A stretch of 21,575 bases of DNA from an uncultured Lachnospiraceae bacterium (GTDB lineage: Bacteria; Bacillota; Clostridia; Lachnospirales; Lachnospiraceae): NCBI GenBank assembly GCA_902803305.1, contig CADCPL010000135.1:1-21575 (forward strand), given 5' to 3'. Both the position numbers and the translations under genes were made by a program. This document shows, one piece after another, positions 1 through 6,820 of the stretch (position 1 is the first letter of the stretch; each line of letters opens with the position of its first letter). The notes beneath the pieces were generated by a model. That model did not search any database, was not told the origin of the DNA, and saw nothing but the letters and a program-made list of their open reading frames with translations.

Positions 1-97
1 CACTGACAAGCCTATCAAATCCAAGAAATGCAGCTATGACAATAAGCGCAATGGTTATTGCAAGATATAATATGCCTTTTTCTAAATCAGTATCCAT
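1..97 (-). CDS. N-terminal part of a small membrane protein, cut by the window edge
   Basis: The minus strand opens with ATG at 97-95 and stays open to the window edge, giving 32 residues. After a short charged start (MDTDLEKG) comes a hydrophobic stretch of about 18 residues rich in I, L, A and V, then FDRLVS. That fits one N-terminal membrane segment or an uncleaved signal anchor. It follows the GH13 gene by 26 bp in the same direction, so it is probably co-transcribed with it. The ribosome binding site is weak (AGAGAA). I do not recognise the family from so short a piece. Confidence 0.55.
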   Translation of the reverse strand, partial: MDTDLEKGILYLAITIALIVIAAFLGFDRLVS

Positions 98-123
98 ATC
101 AGTTCTCTGTTAGCTTTAGGTGA

Positions 124-1692
124 TCATCTCATCACAGCAAAGCTCTGGGCTTCTACTATAAGCTTTCCGTCTTTTATCGCAACGTCTCCGATCTTATACA
201 GTACATCTCCCTTGGGCATATCATTAAGGCTTACTTCAAGTGTTTTACCGGTCGTGTTCACCATGCAGAACAGTTTGCCTCTCTTATATACAAACGGCTT
301 ATCCTCCTCTGTGCATACAGGCACAAACTCAGCATCAGCCTGGAGATCCTCCTCGCTGTGGCGAAGCGCAAGGATCCCTTTCACTGCGTAAAAGAGCGAG
401 TTTTTATCCTTCTCCTGAGTTTCAACCGTGGGCGCATTATTATCGCTATCTACCGGAAGATAGAGTTTGTCTGAAGACGCAGATGAAAAGCCAAGGTTTT
501 TTCCGGAAGACCACTGCATCGGTGTTCTTGAACCTGTTCTGAAATAGCCCCCCTCCTTGGTAGGGACATCCAGATATCTCATGCCGATCTCATCACCATA
601 GTAGAGAAACGGCACACCCGGCAGCGTGAAGATAAAAGAATATGCCAGTTTTAACTCACGTTCGTCTAGGTTGTAACCAGGACGCACCGTGTCATGATTG
701 CAGGTAAAAAACGACATGTATCCAATATCTTTGGTATCCTCATACCAATCCATATAACTGTCAAGAAACCTGTTTATGCTTCCACCGGCATCCTTTTTAA
801 AATAGCTGTGATCTTCCGCATTTTTCGGGACCTCTTCACTGTACACATGATTGTAATAGTCACGCATCAGCGTTGAATAACCGCTGCCAACCTCATTTAG
901 GCAAAAGGCCGTATCATAACCGGCGCGAAGAGCAAGTGGCGGATTGCTCCACTCAGCGACCATCGCCGCCTCCGGATATTCGAGATCCAACATTCTTCTG
1001 ACATCGTGCCAGATCGCACTTGTTCCGCTCTTTTTATCATCATCGTTTTTTACAAGAGAATAAGCCATGTCCACCCTGAAGCCATCGCATCCGTGAGAAA
1101 GCCAGAACCTCATGATATCCTTCATAGCTTCTCTTGTTGCTATCGCAGCGGGATCCTGCATGCTCTTCTGCCAGGGTTCGGTAACATTTAAGAATCCATA
1201 GTTGAGGGCAGGCTGGCATTTGAAAAAGTTCAGGATATAGCAGCCGCTCCGCTCGCTTTCCCCACCAACATAAGGAAATCCGCTCGCCCCCTTGAAACAG
1301 AAATCCGTCCAGATAAACCTGTCGGAATACTCATTTTGCTCGGCCTTCTGGCTCTGTCTGAACCACTCATGTTCCTCAGAGGTGTGCCCCGGAACAAGAT
1401 CAAGCAAAACCTTCATATCTTTTTTATGTGCTTCTTCAAAGAGTCTGTAAAGATCCTCGTTGGTACCGTAGCGACCGGCTACCTTCTTATAATCACGTAC
1501 ATCATAGCCCGCATCCTTGAATGGCGAGTCAAAGCAGGGATTGATCCAGATAGCATTGCAACCAAGCCCCTTTATATAATCAAGCTTTTCCGTGATCCCG
1601 TTAATATCCCCGATCCCATCTCCGTTGGTGTCATAAAATGACTGGGGATAGATTTCATAAAAAACCGTATTTTTTAACCAACTTGCTGCCAT
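124..1692 (-). CDS. GH13 family alpha-glucosidase (oligo-1,6-glucosidase/alpha-amylase type)
   Basis: Hydrolyses or transfers alpha-linked glucose from maltose- or isomaltose-type oligosaccharides; no signal peptide, so cytosolic. Numbering from a possible ATG at 1698, the family signature is complete: calcium-site loop DTNGDGIGD (23-31), region I DLVPGHTS (100-107), QPALN (162-166, the QPDLN-type motif of the oligo-1,6-glucosidase group), region II GFRVD with nucleophile D210, acid/base E249, FTCNHD with D336, and RTPMQW (391-396). The length of about 522 residues is normal for the group. Two ATGs lie six bases apart. The Shine-Dalgarno GGTGAGG (1700-1706) is one base from the first but seven bases from the second, so I place the start at 1692. 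A terminator-like hairpin separates it from the upstream DHH gene. Exact substrate cannot be read from sequence. Confidence 0.93.
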   Translation of the reverse strand: MAASWLKNTVFYEIYPQSFYDTNGDGIGDINGITEKLDYIKGLGCNAIWINPCFDSPFKDAGYDVRDYKKVAGRYGTNEDLYRLFEEAHKKDMKVLLDLVPGHTSEEHEWFRQSQKAEQNEYSDRFIWTDFCFKGASGFPYVGGESERSGCYILNFFKCQPALNYGFLNVTEPWQKSMQDPAAIATREAMKDIMRFWLSHGCDGFRVDMAYSLVKNDDDKKSGTSAIWHDVRRMLDLEYPEAAMVAEWSNPPLALRAGYDTAFCLNEVGSGYSTLMRDYYNHVYSEEVPKNAEDHSYFKKDAGGSINRFLDSYMDWYEDTKDIGYMSFFTCNHDTVRPGYNLDERELKLAYSFIFTLPGVPFLYYGDEIGMRYLDVPTKEGGYFRTGSRTPMQWSSGKNLGFSSASSDKLYLPVDSDNNAPTVETQEKDKNSLFYAVKGILALRHSEEDLQADAEFVPVCTEEDKPFVYKRGKLFCMVNTTGKTLEVSLNDMPKGDVLYKIGDVAIKDGKLIVEAQSFAVMR

Positions 1693-1720
1693 TTTCATAC
1701 CTCACCGATCTGATTTCAAT

Positions 1721-1746
1721 AAAACCGGCCCAGACGGACCGGTTTT
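1721..1746 (-). terminator. Terminator-like hairpin after the DHH gene
   Basis: On the minus strand AAAACCGGTCC pairs with GGGCCGGTTTT around a GTCT loop. The stem has 11 pairs including one T-G wobble, and its right arm ends in TTTT followed by ATT. It lies 24 bp past the DHH stop and 28 bp before the GH13 start. The T-run is part of the stem, so it may be leaky or act as an attenuator; it is nearly symmetrical and could also work in the plus direction. Confidence 0.65.
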
Positions 1747-1769
1747 CCTTAGTCTATTGACACTGCATG

Positions 1770-2684
1770 TTATGCATTGGCAAGTTTCTTCAGTTCCTCA
1801 AGCATCACGCATGCATCCTCGTAGGACTTGAACTGACATGTGCCGACCTTCTCATGACCACCGCCGCCGTACTTGAGGCAGAGGCTTCCGACATCAAGAG
1901 TTGCCGTTTTGTTAAGGATGCTATATCCGATCGCACATGCGAGTCCCTCTCCGCCTTTACCGGGTGTCATCCAGACTGATATGTTCTGATCGGGATACAT
2001 ACTGTAGATCATGAATCTGTTTCCTGTATAGATGGTCTCAACACCGCGAAGATCGGTCACTATCAGGTTCCCGAAAATTTCCGTATGCTCCGTTACCATC
2101 TCCTTGAACTTCCTTGTCTGCTCCTCGTACAGTTCGATCCTCTCGACCACGTCGGGAAGCTCGAGTATCTCCTTCGTGGAAAGCTTTGCGCAAGCCACCA
2201 GAAGCTTTTCCATGAGCTGGTAATTACTTATCGTAAAGTTACGGAACCTTCCGAGTCCGGTTCTGGGATCCATCAGAAAACCTACCAGGATCCATCCCTG
2301 GGGATTCTGTATCTCATCTATCGTAAGATTACCCGAGTCAACCTTATCAACCGCAACCATAAGATCATCAAACTGAGGGAACTTTTCTTTGCCCCCGTAG
2401 TATTCATATATGACTCTTGCGCATGAGGGTGCAGAGCTGTCGCATTTTCCCTTATATCTTCCTTCGAGCTGGTTACGCTCTTCTTCGCTCGAATGATGAT
2501 CGAACCAGAGTCCGGCTCCCTCAACAAAAGGAACGTTGGCCAGACAGTCATCAGACGTTATCTCAACCACACCATCCTGAAGATCCTTCGGATGCGCAAA
2601 CTTCCAATGATCCACGATGCCCGCCTCGAGAAGCAGTGCTCCGCATGCCAAACCGTCAAAATCCGATCTTGTAACTAACCTCAT
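1770..2684 (-). CDS. DHH/DHHA1 family phosphoesterase
   Basis: A metal-dependent phosphoesterase of the DHH superfamily, 304 residues, cytosolic. The N-terminal metal-binding motifs are visible: DFDG (8-11) and FDHH (61-64). The C-terminal DHHA1 substrate-binding part carries the glycine-rich GGGGHEKVG (273-281). Members include NrnA-type oligoribonuclease/pAp phosphatases, the catalytic half of GdpP, and exopolyphosphatase-like proteins; motif I here (SDFDG) is not the DGDAIGS form I associate with NrnA, so the substrate is open. The start is ATG with AGAGGG eight bases upstream. It sits 28 bp after the diguanylate cyclase gene in the same direction and is followed by a terminator hairpin, so the two are likely co-transcribed. 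Confidence 0.88.
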   Translation of the reverse strand: MRLVTRSDFDGLACGALLLEAGIVDHWKFAHPKDLQDGVVEITSDDCLANVPFVEGAGLWFDHHSSEEERNQLEGRYKGKCDSSAPSCARVIYEYYGGKEKFPQFDDLMVAVDKVDSGNLTIDEIQNPQGWILVGFLMDPRTGLGRFRNFTISNYQLMEKLLVACAKLSTKEILELPDVVERIELYEEQTRKFKEMVTEHTEIFGNLIVTDLRGVETIYTGNRFMIYSMYPDQNISVWMTPGKGGEGLACAIGYSILNKTATLDVGSLCLKYGGGGHEKVGTCQFKSYEDACVMLEELKKLANA

Positions 2685-2712
2685 AGCAAACCCTCTTCTT
2701 TCACAGAAAAAT

Positions 2713-4620
2713 TTACAGTATCTTTTTGATCTCTACTTTATCATCATACATTGCCGCATCGGCTCTTGTAAATACATCAGCGACTTTAAGGTCATTTCCG
2801 TTTTCAAACACCGCGATACCTCCGGCAATGGACACTCGCTCCTCCGGCGCGGGATCCTGCGATGCGATCTCTTTCATCCTGTCCCTCATCTTCAGGAAAA
2901 GTTCATCACGGTTTTTAAAATCTTCTTCCATGAGCAGGACCGCAAACTCATCGCCGCCTATCCTGTATACGGGACTGTTCCTAAACGTCTTGCAAAGAAG
3001 CTGACAGCAGTTGACGATATATGCATCTCCCGCCTCATGTCCGAGACTGTCATTGATCTTCTTCAGATTGTTGATATCAAATACTCCGATACCGAAGTTC
3101 ATATGAGTTCCCGACTTGATAATGGAATTAAGCTCACCCTCTTTTGTGGCGTATGCCGCACGGTTCTTGACGTTGGTAAGCGTATCGGTCTCTGTCAGCT
3201 CGATCAGTTTCTTGTTAAGGACTCTCAGGCTCAGATTCTGTCTGACCTTGGACATTATAGTGTTGAACCTTGTCATGAATTCAAACAGATGATTCCTGTT
3301 CGCGACAATGTCCACATTATCACAGAAGATCATGTACCCGTAGTTTTCGGTTATCTCATGTATAGGCACGAAGACAAATACACGGTTCTTTTTGTTCGGA
3401 TCAATGTACGGCACAAGCTGTCTCGTCTCAAATTCCGGAAAAGTCATCGTCTTGCCGTCTTCCATCGAGAATACCGCATTCATGGTCTTGCTGTAGCCTT
3501 TTGTCCGGAAAACCGTATCCAGGTTTGTCATGGATTTCCTGAAACTCTTTTCAAGAACGATATGGAATGACTTTCCGATAAATGTTGTATCCGACGAAAG
3601 CACTTTTCTCAGGTTTGTCTCAAACTCTTCGTATGTTGCTCCGGCAAGGACCTCTCCTTCGATCAGGCTGACGTTTCTTTCAAATATCGTTGTCATCATG
3701 CGCTCATAGAACACGTTCTTTCCCTGCAACCGGCGAAGATAATCAAGGTCTCTTATGCTCTTGCAGCCACAGCTTTCGCTCTGGAACAGCTCGCATCCTA
3801 TGTACACTTCTCTGTTGCGTTCATTTCCTTCTATAACGTCCAGAAGAAGTCTTATCGCATATGCACCGAGATCCCTGAACCTCTGATCAACACTCGTGAT
3901 CGAGGGGCTGTATATCTCAGCGCTGTAATCGTTGTCAAAGCCGGTCACTATCGTATCGACCGGTACTTCATATCCGATCTCTTCAAGCGCAAGGCACACC
4001 GCAATTGCAAGGTTATCATTTGCACATACGAATGCATCCGGAAGCGGTTGCTTCTGTTCTCCGTACTTTCTGTGTATGTGGTCTACCGTCAGCTTCGGCT
4101 CCCACAAACTGAAAAATATCTCTACGTTATCCTCGGAGATACCATGCTCCCTGAGCACCTGGCAAAGCGTCTCGTATCTCGTATTCGAATCGTCGTTGTT
4201 GGCATTTCCTGCGATGAACAGCGGATGTTCTATGCCGTGTTCTTCAACAATGTGTGTATACAGACTCCTGGCACCGTCATAGTTATCGCTTCCGACAAAA
4301 TATGCATATTCATTCTTGCGGCCTGTCGAAACAACCGGGATACCCGCATCCTTGCACCTCTTGATTATGGTCTCATACATGCCCTCATGATCTATGGCAT
4401 TTCCTATGACGAGTGCACCGTCAAAATCCTCCATATTCGGAAGATTGAATATATTAAGTTCACCGACTTTCAGTATCTCATCATCTACATAGGGCGGATA
4501 GCAGATAAACATATATAAGTCCACATCCAGTCCCTGTATTCTCTTTACCGCTCCCTTTGCATAATCATGAAGAAGATCAAAAGCCCATCCGCATGAAAAA
4601 AGAGCAATCTTCTTAGGCAA
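2713..4620 (-). CDS. Diguanylate cyclase with LacI-type sugar-binding sensor domain
   Basis: A 635-residue soluble protein. Residues 1-280 look like a LacI/periplasmic-binding-protein ligand fold (TGRK 99-102, VGSDN 109-113, FVCANDN 197-203, VTGFDN 225-230, SVDQ 243-246) without the LacI helix-turn-helix, and without signal peptide or membrane segment. An SCGC motif at 283-286 closes that domain. A linker of about 190 residues, possibly GAF-like, leads to a GGDEF domain (477-635) with DxN (about 514-527) and an intact GGDEF at 555-559, so it should make c-di-GMP from two GTP. The place of the inhibitory RxxD site reads FRNS, so product inhibition is probably lost. The start is TTG (4620-4618), with AGGAG nine bases upstream and no in-frame ATG before it. 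It probably couples a cytosolic sugar signal to c-di-GMP; the GH13 gene nearby fits that. Confidence 0.9.
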   Translation of the reverse strand: MPKKIALFSCGWAFDLLHDYAKGAVKRIQGLDVDLYMFICYPPYVDDEILKVGELNIFNLPNMEDFDGALVIGNAIDHEGMYETIIKRCKDAGIPVVSTGRKNEYAYFVGSDNYDGARSLYTHIVEEHGIEHPLFIAGNANNDDSNTRYETLCQVLREHGISEDNVEIFFSLWEPKLTVDHIHRKYGEQKQPLPDAFVCANDNLAIAVCLALEEIGYEVPVDTIVTGFDNDYSAEIYSPSITSVDQRFRDLGAYAIRLLLDVIEGNERNREVYIGCELFQSESCGCKSIRDLDYLRRLQGKNVFYERMMTTIFERNVSLIEGEVLAGATYEEFETNLRKVLSSDTTFIGKSFHIVLEKSFRKSMTNLDTVFRTKGYSKTMNAVFSMEDGKTMTFPEFETRQLVPYIDPNKKNRVFVFVPIHEITENYGYMIFCDNVDIVANRNHLFEFMTRFNTIMSKVRQNLSLRVLNKKLIELTETDTLTNVKNRAAYATKEGELNSIIKSGTHMNFGIGVFDINNLKKINDSLGHEAGDAYIVNCCQLLCKTFRNSPVYRIGGDEFAVLLMEEDFKNRDELFLKMRDRMKEIASQDPAPEERVSIAGGIAVFENGNDLKVADVFTRADAAMYDDKVEIKKIL

Positions 4621-4665
4621 TTCTCACATCTCCTCTGTTCAGAAATTGCGATCAACCAATAAAAT

Positions 4666-4694
4666 ATTATACCAAATCTACCTGTCCCTAACAA
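4666..4694 (-). promoter_or_regulatory. Sigma-70-type promoter for the diguanylate cyclase gene
   Basis: On the minus strand TTGTTA (4694-4689) is followed after 17 bases by a perfect TATAAT (4671-4666), preceded by TGG to make an extended -10 (TGnTATAAT). The -35 lies inside the last codons of the polyprenyl synthase gene. The start codon at 4620 is about 40 bases past the expected transcription start. This lets the diguanylate cyclase and DHH genes be expressed apart from the upstream operon. Confidence 0.7.
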
Positions 4695-5610
4695 TAAGAT
4701 ATCCTATCAGTTCCGCAAGGAAAACTCCCGCTTCGGTGCTGCTTCCGGGCAGCCCCGAAAGCTTTTCCATCGCACTCTCGGATATCCTTTTGACATCGTT
4801 TTTTGCCTCATCCAGCCCCACAAGCGTCACGTATGTAGTCTTGTTATTCTTGTCGTCGCTTCCCGTGGGTTTTCCAAGCACTTCATCCGAACCCGTTATA
4901 TCGAGTATGTCATCCTGTATCTGAAATGCCAGACCGACGCTTGAGCCGATCTCTTCCATGGTCTTTACTTCTTCATCACCGGCACCTGCAAGCACTGCTC
5001 CTATCATCATGGAAGACTCTATCATGGCAGCGGTCTTTTTTTCATGGATGAATCTTATCGTATCCATTGTTACTTCGCTTGGTGCATCTTCCGACTCTAT
5101 ATCAACAACCTGTCCGGCTATCATTCCGTTTATCCCGGCTTTATCGGCAAGTATGCGAAGTGCAGCTGCTATACGCTTTGTCTGCTGTATCTCTTCATCT
5201 CCGGTAATAAGATCAAAAGCGGACAATGCAGTCTCAAACGCATAGTTCAGAAGAGCGTCACCCGCAAGGATACCCATTGCTTCCCCGAACATTGCATGCG
5301 TGCTCTTCTTGCCGCGGCGCATCATATCATTATCCATTGCCGGAAGATCATCATGGCAAAGCGAATACGTATGTATCATCTCAATCGCGGACATGAACGG
5401 GTGCACGATCTTTTCATCGGCTCCACCGAACATCCTGTATGTCTCCTGCATGAACATCGGACGGAGTCTCTTTCCTCCGACATGAATGCTGTAATTCATG
5501 GCAGTCATGACGGTCTTTGCAAGGCCCTCTTCTTTCGGAAGGAACTCATCTATTATCGCGTCGATCGCCTTTGCTTTTTCCGAAATGATGTCATTTATCT
5601 TCTTTTCCAT
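4678..5610 (-). CDS. ispA: Short-chain polyprenyl diphosphate synthase (farnesyl/geranylgeranyl type)
   Basis: Condenses isopentenyl diphosphate with allylic diphosphates to make the C15 (or C20) precursor of undecaprenyl phosphate, quinones or other isoprenoids. At 310 residues it has the family landmarks: GGKRLRP (45-51), first aspartate-rich motif DDLPAMD (87-93, the DDx4D form of bacterial FPP synthases), GQVVD (166-170) and second motif DDILD (233-237). The residues just before the first motif (TYSLCH) match the bacterial FPP synthase type. The start ATG has AAGGG five bases upstream and lies inside the end of the preceding gene (20 bp overlap), so translation is probably coupled. Chain length is inferred, not proven. 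Confidence 0.93.
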   Translation of the reverse strand: MEKKINDIISEKAKAIDAIIDEFLPKEEGLAKTVMTAMNYSIHVGGKRLRPMFMQETYRMFGGADEKIVHPFMSAIEMIHTYSLCHDDLPAMDNDMMRRGKKSTHAMFGEAMGILAGDALLNYAFETALSAFDLITGDEEIQQTKRIAAALRILADKAGINGMIAGQVVDIESEDAPSEVTMDTIRFIHEKKTAAMIESSMMIGAVLAGAGDEEVKTMEEIGSSVGLAFQIQDDILDITGSDEVLGKPTGSDDKNNKTTYVTLVGLDEAKNDVKRISESAMEKLSGLPGSSTEAGVFLAELIGYLIVRDR

Positions 5611-6820
5611 CAGGTCCCTTATCAGCTTTCTTTATTTCAAGTGCCCTGGCAAGTGATGCCAGTTTAAGATCCGTGTTATAAAAATCCTTTGTCGTACAAC
5701 CTGCTCTTCCGCCGCCTGCACATGCGCACGCACATGCACACGCACACGAGCTGTGAGCGCATGAACTGTGATGACCGCCGCTCGAACGTGATGAAGGCGC
5801 ATGATAGTGAGGATTGGGAACGCTCATGGACGTAACCCTGATAAACGTGTTCGGCGATGATCCGTATCGGTACTCTCCGTTCTTGGTAAATGCCGCAGCT
5901 GCTTTTTCTTCCTTCTTCAGCTGTTCATCGGTGATCTTCTCCTCGCTCTTAACAAGTGATTTTCCGCAGTACTCGCAGAACTTGGCTCCTTCTTTTCGCG
6001 GCGCGCCGCATCCCGGACATGAATCAAAATACGTTATCTTGACACGTGTAGTCTTGGTTATAGTAGGTTTATTGTCGCCGAAACCGCGGTTGCACAAATA
6101 CCCGATAAGGATCGGGAATGCGAAGAAGCCTACGCTCATGATAAGACAGAACAGTCCGCCGATGATGGTCTCTATCGTATCTCCTATCCCGCCTCCCTCA
6201 TTTGATTCCTGGCTCTTGGACAGATCGAACCCGTACGCATCGTTCGGGTACGTCATCGTAACGGTATATCGGTCTCCTTTTCCGAGGCTCGTGGTCCATA
6301 CGTTGTAATCTCCCTCGATGGAACACTCGGGAGTAAATGCGACCGCCTTATCGTTGTTCCATTTGATCGTCAGATTATCGACCTTGATATCATCAAACCA
6401 GCCCGGAGTGAAGGAATATACAGTCTCACCCTCCTTCAGTTTGTCTACCTGATACATATAGTCCTGAACCACGAGAAAATCAACGCTTGCCACATCTCCC
6501 TCGTAGTAGCTCTTGTCAAGATATACCTCTGCATAGTTGCCCGACTGATTGATGTGATCTACCGTGCTGCTAAGGCCCTCGGTCTTTATGACATGGCTGT
6601 TCGGGATACCGATCTTCATCCATGTAAGAGGTCCTATTCCGGATCCCGAATCAAGCACCTTCCAGTCGATATGATAAGTCAGATCGAGCGTGGCATCATC
6701 ATTTACATCCACGGTGATCGTATAGTTTTCTATCCTGTCGGTGTCGGCCATGACAGGTGTTGCAAATAAAAGAATTCCCGCAAGGAGAGTAATTACAAAT
6801 ACGGTTATCTTATTTTTCAT
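5591..6820 (-). CDS. Membrane-anchored protein with zinc ribbon and Cys-Ala repeat tail; candidate radical SAM substrate
   Basis: I do not recognise a characterised family. With the start at ATG 6820 (409 residues): a signal peptide ends near ATPVMA (about 25); an extracellular beta-rich domain runs to about 205, faintly like DUF2207; there is one membrane segment at 218-243; a cytosolic zinc ribbon follows (C268, C271, C282, C285), then a charged linker. The C-terminal tail has GGHHSSCAHSS (348-358), five Cys-Ala dipeptides (359-368), GGGRAGC (369-375) and KDFYNTDLK. The tail holds seven cysteines (354, 359, 361, 363, 365, 367, 375). A GTG at 6829 is in frame, but the Shine-Dalgarno GGGAGG (6829-6834) overlaps it and is ideally spaced (8 bases) from ATG 6820. 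It overlaps the radical SAM gene by 11 bp and ispA by 20 bp. The tail may be modified by the neighbour enzyme or bind metal. Confidence 0.85.
   Translation of the reverse strand: MKNKITVFVITLLAGILLFATPVMADTDRIENYTITVDVNDDATLDLTYHIDWKVLDSGSGIGPLTWMKIGIPNSHVIKTEGLSSTVDHINQSGNYAEVYLDKSYYEGDVASVDFLVVQDYMYQVDKLKEGETVYSFTPGWFDDIKVDNLTIKWNNDKAVAFTPECSIEGDYNVWTTSLGKGDRYTVTMTYPNDAYGFDLSKSQESNEGGGIGDTIETIIGGLFCLIMSVGFFAFPILIGYLCNRGFGDNKPTITKTTRVKITYFDSCPGCGAPRKEGAKFCEYCGKSLVKSEEKITDEQLKKEEKAAAAFTKNGEYRYGSSPNTFIRVTSMSVPNPHYHAPSSRSSGGHHSSCAHSSCACACACACAGGGRAGCTTKDFYNTDLKLASLARALEIKKADKGPDGKEDK
5717..5748. repeat. 32-bp alternating purine-pyrimidine tract encoding the Cys-Ala repeat
   Basis: Every base from 5717 to 5748 alternates pyrimidine and purine (TGCACATGCGCACG...CACACG on the plus strand). 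On the minus strand it encodes the five Cys-Ala dipeptides, so its coding unit is six bases and loss or gain of a unit keeps the frame. Such tracts can adopt Z-DNA and are prone to slippage. Codons vary between TGT/TGC and GCG/GCA, which suggests selection on the protein rather than a simple DNA repeat. Confidence 0.85.

Noticed and set aside
2617..3570. Plus-strand open frame of 317 codons
   Set aside because: It lies antisense to the DHH start and the GGDEF gene, has low-complexity unfamiliar protein sequence and no ribosome binding site; the minus-strand protein has intact motifs throughout.
5717..5748. CRISPR-like or non-coding short repeat
   Set aside because: No spacers; the tract is in frame inside a clear gene and varies at synonymous positions.
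4678..6820. Idea that the polyprenyl synthase supplies a prenyl group for the Cys-rich tail
   Set aside because: No prenyltransferase gene is nearby and such synthases are housekeeping enzymes often found in mixed operons; gene overlap alone does not support it.
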